A stretch of DNA of 12,318 nucleotides from Phoronis ovalis (Eukaryota > Phoronida > Phoronidae), in NCBI GenBank assembly GCA_028565635.1, contig JAOXYB010046114.1, forward strand, positions 1-12,318, written 5' to 3'. The position numbers and the translations under genes were made by a program. The number at the start of each line of letters is the position of its first letter. Position 1 is the first letter of the stretch. The notes beneath the pieces are model-generated. The model was not told the origin of the DNA. It saw nothing but the letters and a program-made list of their open reading frames with translations, and ran no database searches. Positions 7,601-12,318 of the stretch are shown here, in pieces.

Positions 7601-9102
7601 TACAGTATTTTATGCAACATGAGATATGATATTTGTGCATCATGGGAGACCGAAACATTATACTTTTTAAAAAAAATTAAGTAACGAAATACTGTTAAAA
7701 TTATTTGCAACTTAACTTTTATTGTAGGTGTGCAATGGCAGTATGGAACAACCATATGTGAACCCCACTGGGCCCACTCATATAATTACTGGCTCTGCAG
7801 TGAGTGTACCTTAGATTTGAATTTTGTTGACTATTCAAGACATACTGAACATATGCTGTACATTTACCTAGTTGCACAATATAAGAATGTTCGCATTTAC
7901 AAACTCTACATTCTCCATCTCTTAAATAATCATTAGGTAAATCTTTATATTCATTTAATTTGAAATTGCCTGTTGATGCTTCTTTTCAACAATGAAACAT
8001 ACGAAGAGATAAAATTTGCTTCACATTGCCCAGTGTTTAAATGTACGAATTCTTGCTTACCATATTTTTTCTTTCAAGGGTTGTTATTCGAAGCATGATC
8101 CATTTGAACCATGGCCATTTTCATGGACGGCATTTAGAAGTGAGGATTATGGTTACACAAGGATGACTATTTATAATTCCACTCATATTAGTTTACAACA
8201 GGTCTCCGACGATAAGGTATTGTGATCAGAAACAAATTGTTTAATTTTAGGAATAGATACATTCAGTGATCTCCATAAAATAGTATAAATTTTCACGGAC
8301 CAATGAAATTATTTATGTAAACCCTAAACATTGATAGGTAAAATGTTTATAAATAATACAAGGTTTATTTACTAAAATTTATTGGTGCCCTGAACAAGTA
8401 TAAGTTTTTTGTGGAGAACACTGACATTAGTTATAAACTCTGTTCAAACTCGTTTACATCAAAGTTTATTTTATTAACGAGGAGTAAATTTAAGCTAATC
8501 CAGAGAGCTTTTGACTCTGTCACAGACACTTGTTGGTCTGATGAACCAATGGATAATCAAATCATAATAATCACCAAAGACTGTCATATGTGCCAAGCAG
8601 AAGGTCGTTCCAAACGTTTCTGTTAAATGTTGGCTTTTGAGTTGGCTTTATAATTATTACAGTATTCAGCAATGACATAATTTGTATGGAACTAATGTGA
8701 ACTAAGCTTTTTGCTTCTACTCACATGTATAATGTTGCTATTATTGGATATTTGTGCTGGTATACCTAACAGCAATACTCCATAAGTTGTAGTACATTGT
8801 GTGCACACTTTGTGCAAGTAAATGTTATGTGTTAGTATACTTACACTGATCACTTAATCTCCACATTGTGTTTGTAAACACTCGCGCAATAAATTACACT
8901 TAAAGCGAGCTTGCAGATAAAAGCAAAATGTTCTCAGATACGACACGTACAGCGCAATTATATTTTAATGTTTAGTAATTTTAAAATGTTTAATAGCAAA
9001 ATTTGTGTTGTTTCCCAGGGTGGTCAAGTTGTGGACAAGATGACTCTGGTTAAAGAAAAACATGGTGCTGGAACTTATACATGTCATGAGAAGAACATGT
9101 GA
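1496..9102 (+). CDS. ACP7: Gene 1: secreted purple acid phosphatase, ACP7/PAPL type, 11 coding exons, complete
   Basis: The protein is a binuclear-metal phosphomonoesterase of the purple acid phosphatase family, expected to be secreted or lysosomal. The coding exons I assign are 1496-1604, 2403-2597, 3289-3497, 4868-4965, 5751-5822, 6254-6368, 6827-6943, 7310-7438, 7728-7799, 8079-8216 and 9019-9102. They total 1338 bp, or 445 residues plus stop, and every junction is GT-AG and keeps frame. A signal peptide covers about residues 1-22 and a fibronectin-III-like N-terminal domain about 28-125. The metallophosphatase domain carries YGDLGN (D135), VGDFAYN (D164, Y167), VGNHE (N199), GHKPMYC (H285) and AHEHSYER (H334, H336), so all seven metal ligands are present. 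Possible N-glycosylation sites are N50, N74, N205, N346, N351 and N405. The order of motifs and the conserved C-terminal block (HIITGSAGC, QQVSDD) match animal ACP7. ACP7 is used as the family symbol, not as a proven orthologue name. Whether the start is 1496 or 1334 is discussed under exon 1. Confidence 0.93.
1605..2402 (+). other. Gene 1 intron 1 (798 bp)
   Basis: GT-AG intron in phase 1. AT-rich, with a T-rich tract ending TTGTTTTTACAG. I see no repeat, RNA gene or conserved coding block inside. Confidence 0.85.
2403..2597 (+). CDS. ACP7: Gene 1 coding exon 2: N-terminal fibronectin-III-like domain
   Basis: The exon is 195 bp, phase 1 at both ends, with acceptor TTTTTACAG and donor ATATA|GTAAGA. 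It encodes residues 37-101, from ENPDEMSVTWTTFN to PGQRY. The SVTW block and the closing PGQRY followed by YHCGS in the next exon are typical of the N-terminal domain of animal and plant purple acid phosphatases. Gene 2 exon 2 has the same length and phase, with 56 of 65 residues identical by hand alignment. Confidence 0.93.
2598..3288 (+). other. Gene 1 intron 2 (691 bp)
   Basis: GT-AG intron in phase 1 (GTAAGA ... TTTATAG). Somewhat less AT-rich around 2700-2950. Nothing recognisable inside. It shows no obvious similarity to intron 2 of gene 2 despite identical position. Confidence 0.85.
3289..3497 (+). CDS. ACP7: Gene 1 coding exon 3: first metal-binding motifs
   Basis: The exon is 209 bp, enters in phase 1 and leaves in phase 0 (ACA|GTAAGT). 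It encodes residues 102-171. It carries GDLGN with ligand D135 and GDFAYN with ligands D164 (bridging aspartate) and Y167. Y167 is the tyrosine expected to form the iron(III) charge-transfer bond that gives the family its purple colour. Gene 2 exon 3 has the same length and 54 of 70 residues identical. Confidence 0.94.
3724..3897 (-). repeat. Dispersed repeat copy A, intron 3 (opposite to copy B)
   Basis: The reverse complement of this stretch aligns with 8270-8433. Two exact blocks anchor the match: 18 bp at 3759-3776 against 8381-8398, and 17 bp at 3796-3812 against 8349-8365. Mismatches and small gaps lie between them. The element may extend left to about 3625, where CCGGATAATATAAAAATATT and the following TTATGTAAC resemble the inverted other end, which would suit a short terminal-inverted-repeat (MITE-like) element. 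No coding capacity is seen. Confidence 0.75.
4738..4772. repeat. Perfect 10-bp stem-loop in intron 3
   Basis: Arms ATGCTACAAC (4738-4747) and GTTGTAGCAT (4763-4772) are exact reverse complements around a 15-nt AT-rich loop, 95 bp before the exon 4 acceptor. It could be a transposon end remnant or a pre-mRNA hairpin; no function is supported. Confidence 0.6.
4868..4965 (+). CDS. ACP7: Gene 1 coding exon 4: GNHE motif
   Basis: The exon is 98 bp, phase 0 in and phase 2 out (TA|GTAAGT). It encodes residues 172-204, including VGDEFMNQI and YMTCVGNHES, where N199 is the metal-ligand asparagine and H200 the histidine that helps position phosphate. The junction with exon 5 forms a TAT codon. Without splicing the frame would hit TAG exactly at the donor. 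Confidence 0.93.
4966..5750 (+). other. Gene 1 intron 4 (785 bp)
   Basis: GT-AG intron in phase 2 (GTAAGT ... TTATTTGTAG). Its left half is occupied by the tandem duplication at 5007-5350. The right half is AT-rich with nothing recognisable. Confidence 0.88.
5007..5350. repeat. Diverged tandem duplication in intron 4, period about 157 bp
   Basis: Unit 1 starts TTCATTTAAGCA at 5007, unit 2 starts TTCATTTAAGCACGAAACAC at 5161, and a partial third unit starts TTTATCTAAGCATGAAACAT near 5323. Inside both full units a block of the form CTGGCTGGyAAA, then TTCA, then a GGGGAxCAGA stretch aligns. Unit 1 also contains inverted CTGTTCCCCA and TGGGGAACAG segments that could pair. The units are clearly diverged, so the duplication is old. 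Confidence 0.7.
5751..5822 (+). CDS. ACP7: Gene 1 coding exon 5: FTHYRNRFSMP segment
   Basis: This 72-bp exon (phase 2 in, phase 2 out, AG|GTAAAT) encodes NFTHYRNRFSMPK through NLWY. The segment NFxHYxxRFSMP follows GNHE in essentially all animal ACP7 proteins and lines the substrate pocket. N205 is in a possible N-F-T glycosylation site. Confidence 0.92.
5823..6253 (+). other. Gene 1 intron 5 (431 bp)
   Basis: GT-AG intron in phase 2. Contains a small stem-loop, GTTGTCA (6058-6064) with TGACAAC (6077-6083). Otherwise nothing recognisable. Confidence 0.85.
6254..6368 (+). CDS. ACP7: Gene 1 coding exon 6: central metallophosphatase strand and helix
   Basis: This 115-bp exon (phase 2 in, phase 0 out, AAG|GTGTGT) encodes SFDIGPAHIIAFSTEVYW through QYNWLEQDLK. 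The pattern S-F-x-x-G-P-x-H-x-x-x-x-S-T-E followed by Q-x-x-W-L-E-x-D-L is a standard family block. Confidence 0.93.
6369..6826 (+). other. Gene 1 intron 6 (458 bp)
   Basis: GT-AG intron in phase 0 (GTGTGT ... TTGCAG). No repeat or RNA gene seen. Confidence 0.85.
6827..6943 (+). CDS. ACP7: Gene 1 coding exon 7: GHKPMYC motif
   Basis: This 117-bp exon (phase 0 at both ends, acceptor TTAATTGCAG, donor ATG|GTAGGT) encodes 39 residues. RPWIITMGHKPMYCSN supplies ligand H285, and the conserved cysteine pair region follows (YCSNSNDPTVC). Confidence 0.93.
6944..7309 (+). other. Gene 1 intron 7 (366 bp)
   Basis: GT-AG intron in phase 0 (GTAGGT ... AATTTTAG). Contains a short TA run near 7254-7262. 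Nothing else is recognisable. Confidence 0.85.
7310..7438 (+). CDS. ACP7: Gene 1 coding exon 8: HxH metal motif
   Basis: This 129-bp exon (phase 0 at both ends, ACT|GTGAGT) encodes residues 306-348. FGLEDMFYKYGVDLQLYAHEHSYERMWPVYN is split here only by description: the AHEHSYER part supplies ligands H334 and H336. N346 is in a possible N-R-T glycosylation site that ends at the exon boundary. Confidence 0.94.
7728..7799 (+). CDS. ACP7: Gene 1 coding exon 9: PxGPxHIITGSA block
   Basis: This 72-bp exon (phase 0 at both ends, acceptor TTATTGTAG, donor GCA|GTGAGT) encodes 24 residues, VCNGS through NPTGPTHIITGSA. The HIITGSAG block, completed by the next exon, is diagnostic of the family C-terminal region. 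Confidence 0.93.
8079..8216 (+). CDS. ACP7: Gene 1 coding exon 10: GC..PxPxSWTAFR..DYGYTR block
   Basis: This 138-bp exon (phase 0 at both ends, acceptor CTTTCAAG, donor AAG|GTATTG) encodes residues 373-418. It contains WTAFRSEDYGYTRMTIYN and HISLQQVSDDK, matching the C-terminal part of animal ACP7. N405 lies in N-S-T. Confidence 0.93.
8217..9018 (+). other. Gene 1 intron 10 (802 bp)
   Basis: GT-AG intron in phase 0 (GTATTG ... TTTCCCAG). It contains dispersed repeat copy B (8270-8433). The remainder, 8480-9018, has an open frame to 8626 with no family resemblance and is treated as non-coding. Confidence 0.85.
8270..8433 (+). repeat. Dispersed repeat copy B, intron 10 (opposite to copy A)
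   Basis: This is the second copy of the element in 3724-3897, in the opposite orientation. It runs from CTCCATAAAATAG through ATTGGTGCCCTGAACAAG to GTGGAGAACACTGA. The copy appears internally shorter at its right end than copy A and may continue weakly to about 8483. It is probably a degraded non-autonomous transposon; the family is not recognised. Confidence 0.75.
9019..9102 (+). CDS. ACP7: Gene 1 coding exon 11: C-terminus and stop
   Basis: The last exon follows acceptor TGTTTCCCAG and encodes 27 residues, GGQVVDKMTLVKEKHG to HEKNM, ending in TGA at 9100-9102. GG-x-V-V-D after VSDDK fits the family. The following 15 or so residues are variable between species and have no recognisable motif or membrane anchor. 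Confidence 0.88.
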   Translation, partial: GGQVVDKMTLVKEKHGAGTYTCHEKNM

Positions 9103-9161
9103 AGCAATAATATAAGAACCCGACCGTGCTCAGATTCTGTGAACAGAAGACTATGTTCAGG

Positions 9162-9167
9162 AATAAA
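9162..9167 (+). terminator. Poly(A) signal of gene 1
   Basis: A canonical AATAAA lies 60 bp after the gene 1 stop codon. It implies a short 3' UTR ending near 9180-9195. No stronger candidate occurs closer to the stop. Confidence 0.7.
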
Positions 9168-9199
9168 TAATTTTTATGCGACATTGATCTTCTTACCGA

Positions 9200-10102
9200 T
9201 TGTGTTTTTAAATATAAGAAAGTGTATGATTAGGATTCTACTAGATGCTCTTTTATGAACCTTAATTAACAGGCTTACCAATTAAGATGCTTACTGTGTT
9301 TTTTTTTATACTCAGAAAATATTCTGATGCTAAATCAAAAATGATAATCTTAGAAATCTGGTAGATATTTAAAATTTTGTAATTGCTATGTGATTATTGC
9401 TTTGTCAATGTTTATTTATTCAATGATTATACAATCAGCTTTAATACGGAAATTTTAATATTTGTTGATGTTAATATGGAAATGTTACTATTTGTTATTG
9501 AAACTGATGATTATCAAAAGTTAATACATTCCATGTATTTATCAAATATCATTGGATTCTTGATTACACTGTGACTAGCAATCGCAACCACCTAAAACTT
9601 CAGACAGTTCTGAACAAATGGATCGCATTCCTCTGCTGAATCCAACCTGTTAAAAGGAATTGCCAAATTGCTCTGTTTTTGCTGAAAGGCAGGTGATGTG
9701 AATGTATACCAACTTTGAGACCCAGATTCTCTGCTCAGATTGTGCCAAGACTAAAACAAAGTTCAGTTTATGTCTCACATGTTGCACGTACCGCAATTTA
9801 TATAAACTGGGTGTTCTTTTTATAAAACCTACCCAAAAGAACATTCTTGGATGTATATGCCAGTAGTGGAATATTTGCTACAAGCATACTATGCTATCGT
9901 CACTCATTATAGGTCATATTCCTGACATGGTAACTCACTTCTGGTAGCACAAACATGGAAAAACTTCAGCAGACAGACTGTATTGGTTTTTCCCCAGAGA
10001 CATTGTTACTGATTTGTAGTTGTAATACGCCAACAGATTCAAAAAGGCTGTTTACATTCCATTGCGTCCGCTAGGTGGATACGCTGTATTGAGTATCAGT
10101 GA
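9200..10102. other. Spacer between the two phosphatase genes
   Basis: From the gene 1 poly(A) region to the shared 11-mer of gene 2. No exon, tRNA or recognisable transposon is visible on either strand. The section 9580-10080 is noticeably less AT-rich than 9200-9580, which may reflect older inserted sequence or regulatory DNA for gene 2. Any untranslated first exon and promoter of gene 2 would be at its right end. Confidence 0.5.
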
Positions 10103-10113
10103 CGTCGTGTAAG
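10103..10113 (+). promoter_or_regulatory. Paralog-shared upstream 11-mer: candidate untranslated exon end and splice donor, gene 2
   Basis: This is the same CGTCGTGTAAG as at 1218-1228. Read as CGTCGT|GTAAGAT it is a good donor, with the exon ending at 10108. Candidate acceptors are TTTTGTTTACAAG (ending 10345) or GGGCAG (ending 10350), for an intron of about 240 bp, close to the 249 bp proposed for gene 1. Immediately upstream, TCAGTGACGTCG contains an arthropod initiator-like TCAGT and a CRE-like TGACGTCG, but these are short and may be chance. Confidence 0.45.
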
Positions 10114-10135
10114 ATCTAGATAAATAATTTTAGCC

Positions 10136-10142
10136 TATAAAA
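10136..10142 (+). promoter_or_regulatory. Weak TATA-like candidate upstream of gene 2
   Basis: TATAAAA occurs about 250 bp before the gene 2 start codon. In DNA this AT-rich such a match is weak. It conflicts with the alternative model of a first exon ending at 10108, since it would then lie inside the intron. It is listed only as a competing possibility. Confidence 0.15.
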
Positions 10143-10390
10143 TATTTAAAAGCAAAAATTGGACTTCATGTAAGAAATATTTTGCAATACTGAGTTTGTT
10201 CCTCTAGTAATGCTGTATGCTATTTTGCAAAGGAGCAATTTCACTATTTGGGTTGCCGATACCGTATATTTTGTTATTCGAAATGTTTTCACAGCTGGAG
10301 CAAGCCACACATGCCAAATGATTATCACGGGATTTTGTTTACAAGGGCAGGGAGATCGTTCTTTGTAAATACCGAACTGAACAAGTGAAC

Positions 10391-10520
10391 ATGGTATTAA
10401 AGTCCCATACCATAGTATTAGTCCTCATTTGTGTCAGTTATCAGGCTTTCCTGGGAGCTGGTGAATATGATTATGGAGAGTTATATGGCCAGCCAGAACA
10501 GATACATTTAGCTTATGGAG
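10391..10520 (+). CDS. ACP7: Gene 2 coding exon 1: signal peptide
   Basis: The exon is 130 bp, phase 1 out (GGAG|GTACAT). It encodes MVLKSHTIVLVLICVSYQAF, a classic signal peptide with a basic residue before the hydrophobic core, and probably cleaves near LGAG|EYDY. It ends QPEQIHLAYG like gene 1. The ATG at 10391 has a good context (AAC before, G after). Between the signal peptide and the conserved PEQIH block, sequence and length differ from gene 1. Confidence 0.88.
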
Positions 10521-12009
10521 GTACATCTTCAACCTTCTATTCAAAAATGTCCGATTTTGAGGATTACAATTTACATACGAACACCGGAGACGAACACATT
10601 TCGAATTCCATGTCAATATCATGATAGAACATAGTCCCATAGACACTATATAAGGTGTGATGCTTATGCACTATATATCAAAAGCTTACTTTGTACACTG
10701 TCATCACGTAGTTTTCAGCATCAATGTGCTTTCAGAATTTATTTCTGTTTCAAATAAAATTATTTAAATTTATTTTTTTTCTAAAAACGTAAAATTGATC
10801 ATTACTGTATAATTTTAGTAATGAATGCTAACATAATTATGTACATTTGATTTTCTGGTTTTACAGAAAGTCCAGATGAGATGTCAGTTACATGGACCAC
10901 ATTCAATAAGACAGAAGAATCTATTGTGGAATATGGCACCAAAGATCTCAGCATGACAGCTTATGGTTCCATCAGGCATTTTACTGATGGCGGATCTCTT
11001 CACAGACAATTCTTTATACATCAAGTTAATCTCAAGGGCCTTGAACCAGGACAAAGATATAGTATGAGAGGAATTGTGTTATGCCTTTATTCATAGTGTT
11101 GTAAAAATATGTAGATCATAACTTTAAACCTCTGATTTTCGTTCTTGATTAGTAAAAACATACTTGGCAAATGCTTTGCAGTCATTTGTCTTGCCTCTAT
11201 CCCAGAAAGCTTCCTCTAACATCACAGTATGAATGCCCCTGCCTGCCCCTCTCATTTCCTCAAGGTGATTCTGACCATAAACAGTGCTATAAATTAGCAA
11301 TCCATTGAAGTTGCTTCAGTGACTCACCACACAGCTTCCTGGAGACCAAATTGTTTGGATTCCTGGGGAAGTATGGTTGCAAAGCTAAAATAATGTGAAT
11401 AATAAATTTATTTAATTCAATAATTGTTTATTGTATGTGTGCAAAGTATACATACATACATACAATAAATAAATAGAATGAAATAAATTTATTAATCTCT
11501 CGTGGAGATTAATATTTTCCCTGTTTTATATTTATAGTTTCCCTGTTTTATATAATTATATAGATGATGTAAAATGCACATAGATGTGACCTATAAGGAC
11601 TATTGATATTTTAAACTCCAGTATTTTAAATATCTTTGTCATATAAAATCGAAACTAATGATGTCAATATTTTGAAAACAATGTAATCTCAAAATCTGTA
11701 TTAGTTACTGTGAGAACTAAGACATGACATGAGCTCTCAGATCGCAGGTTACAATATTATACTTCTAGCCTGAGTGATTGTATTTATTTTTCATTTACAG
11801 TTTACCACTGTGGAAGTTACATAGGATGGAGTGGTATATACGCATTCAAAGCAATGAAAGCTGGAAGTAACTGGAGCCCACGGTTTGCTGTATATGGAGA
11901 TATGGGAAACCAAAATCCACAGTCATTACCTCACCTACAACAAGCAGCACAGAAAGGGCATTATGATGCTATATTACATGTCGGAGATCTTGCTTACAAT
12001 TTAGAAACT
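10391..12009 (+). CDS. ACP7: Gene 2: paralogous secreted purple acid phosphatase, 5' part only
   Basis: This is a second ACP7-type phosphatase in the same direction, starting 1288 bp after the gene 1 stop. Three coding exons are visible (10391-10520, 10867-11061, 11801-12009), encoding 178 residues. A signal peptide covers about residues 1-24, then the N-terminal domain, then YGDMGN (D142) and VGDLAYN (D171, Y174). The remaining ligands (GNHE, GHxP, HxH) lie beyond the window. Exon lengths and phases for exons 2 and 3 equal those of gene 1. Nothing in the visible exons is broken, so it is probably functional, but a pseudogene cannot be excluded without the 3' exons. Confidence 0.9.
10521..10866 (+). 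other. Gene 2 intron 1 (346 bp)
   Basis: GT-AG intron in phase 1 (GTACAT ... GGTTTTACAG), at the same codon position as gene 1 intron 1 but less than half its length. No recognisable element inside. Confidence 0.88.
10867..11061 (+). CDS. ACP7: Gene 2 coding exon 2: N-terminal domain
   Basis: The exon is 195 bp, phase 1 at both ends, with acceptor GGTTTTACAG and donor ATATA|GTATGA. It encodes ESPDEMSVTWTTFN through EPGQRY. Nucleotide identity with gene 1 exon 2 is about 91% (18 differences by hand), and only 6 differences fall in the last 107 bp. The N-F-T glycosylation site of gene 1 (N74) is changed to H-F-T; the N-x-T site at FNKT is kept. Confidence 0.93.
11401..11493. repeat. AT-rich imperfect palindrome with arms of about 40 bp
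   Basis: The left arm begins AATAAATTTATTTAATTC and the right arm, read in reverse complement, begins AATAAATTTATTTCATTC. Both continue to TTTATTGTATGTRTG around a short centre. One mismatch, a small gap and a few further differences lie in the middle. The centre includes a CATA microsatellite (11449-11463). It is likely a remnant of a hairpin-type or foldback element. Confidence 0.75.
11491..11513. repeat. Perfect 9-bp hairpin beside the palindrome
   Basis: ATTAATCTC and GAGATTAAT are exact inverted copies around a 5-nt loop TCGTG. The hairpin shares its first three bases with the right end of the larger palindrome, so it may mark that element's boundary. Confidence 0.65.
11801..12009 (+). 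CDS. ACP7: Gene 2 coding exon 3: GDMGN and GDLAYN motifs
   Basis: The exon is 209 bp, phase 1 in and phase 0 out (ACT|GTAAGC), with a strong acceptor (TTTTTCATTTACAG). It encodes 70 residues from IYHCGSYIGWSG to YNLET. The metal-ligand residues D142, D171 and Y174 are intact. Nucleotide identity with gene 1 exon 3 is clearly lower than for exon 2, roughly three quarters. Confidence 0.93.
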
Positions 12010-12318
12010 GTAAGCCTACTTTATCAGAATTAACTTTCAGTCATTGTAACTTCAGACAGCGTATTAATCATTTTACATAATGTGTACAATTTATTCACAG
12101 TCGCTTAGAAAATAAATTACTTTTATGTAATTTTCAATTCAAAAATGTTTGCAGAATACTGATGGTAAGAATGATTGAAAATAATTAGTACCATTGTACT
12201 ACCAGATAAAATTACGTCAGAATAAAAACTTAGCACAGTAAATTATTGCTGTTTATCCTATCTATAGGATACCCAGCATTGGTATCGTCTTTTACGTGAC
12301 GATTTTCGATATTGTTTA
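12010..12318 (+). other. Gene 2 intron 3, cut by the window edge
   Basis: It starts with donor GTAAGC after exon 3. No segment resembles gene 1 exon 4 (VGDEFMNQI, VGNHE) before the edge. Since the matching gene 1 intron is 1370 bp, exon 4 is expected further downstream. Confidence 0.75.

Larger units (their letters stand above)
11062..11800 (+). other. Gene 2 intron 2 (739 bp)
   Basis: GT-AG intron in phase 1 (GTATGA ... CATTTACAG). Holds the AT-rich palindrome at 11401-11493, the hairpin at 11491-11513 and a direct repeat of TTTCCCTGTTTTATAT at 11516-11531 and 11538-11553. Confidence 0.88.

Noticed and set aside
8411-8626. Plus-strand open frame of 71 codons in intron 10.
   Set aside because: It begins inside the dispersed repeat and resembles no part of the phosphatase. 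Exons 10 and 11 already join perfectly in frame.
9650-9844. Minus-strand open frame of 64 codons in the spacer.
   Set aside because: No recognisable domain, and length is within chance expectation. No flanking exons fit it.
10136-10142. TATAAAA as the definite promoter of gene 2.
   Set aside because: The match is weak in AT-rich DNA, no equivalent is present at the same place in gene 1, and it would fall inside the proposed leader intron.
12155-12178. An AG followed by AAT ACT GAT GGT AAG..., reading NTDGKND then stop, reminiscent of the ENGKVGDEF start of gene 1 exon 4.
   Set aside because: Only a few residues match and the frame stops after seven codons. The rest of exon 4 is absent. A chance resemblance inside intron 3 of gene 2 is more likely.
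12268-12318. Open phase-0 stretch after TCTATAG at the window end (DTQHWYRLLRDDFRYCL).
   Set aside because: It has no similarity to gene 1 exon 4 or any part of the phosphatase, and open frames of this length are common. It also contains short inverted repeats.
1-12318. Possibility of a bacterial defence, toxin or mobile system.
   Set aside because: Split exons with GT-AG introns in consistent phases, a poly(A) signal and an animal-type protein show this is eukaryotic nuclear DNA. No such genes are present.

Overview
The window looks like animal (most likely insect) nuclear DNA. It is AT-rich, has GT-AG introns of about 280 to 1370 bp, and carries scattered non-coding repeats. There is no sign of bacterial operons, CRISPR arrays or a prokaryotic mobile system. 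The insect assignment rests on protein style and intron density and is an inference; the species cannot be named from the sequence.

The main content is a head-to-tail pair of paralogous genes on the + strand. Both encode secreted purple acid phosphatases of the metazoan ACP7 (PAPL) type. Gene 1 (about 1496-9102) can be read completely. Eleven coding exons join in frame through all ten introns to give a 445-residue protein, close to the usual length of this family. It has a signal peptide, an N-terminal fibronectin-III-like domain and a metallophosphatase domain with all seven metal ligands: D135, D164, Y167, N199, H285, H334 and H336. Gene 2 (from 10391) has only its first three coding exons here. 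Exons 2 and 3 match gene 1 exactly in length (195 and 209 bp) and intron phase, and the rest lies beyond the right edge.

Layout: 1-1200 is non-genic and holds a GC-rich 16-bp minisatellite (592-719). About 280 bp upstream of each start codon is an identical 11-mer ending in a splice-donor-like GTAAG, which suggests an untranslated first exon shared by both paralogs. Gene 1 occupies 1496-9102 and has a poly(A) signal at 9162-9167. Its introns hold a tandem duplication (intron 4), a short perfect stem-loop (intron 3) and two copies of one dispersed repeat in opposite orientation (introns 3 and 10). The spacer 9170-10100 has nothing recognisable. Gene 2 follows, and its intron 2 carries a long AT-rich palindrome.

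The genes probably act as parallel secreted phosphatases produced by tandem duplication. I found no clearly undescribed biological system. The points most worth following are the proposed shared non-coding first exon, the uneven divergence of exons 2 and 3 between paralogs, and the inverted intronic repeat pair.
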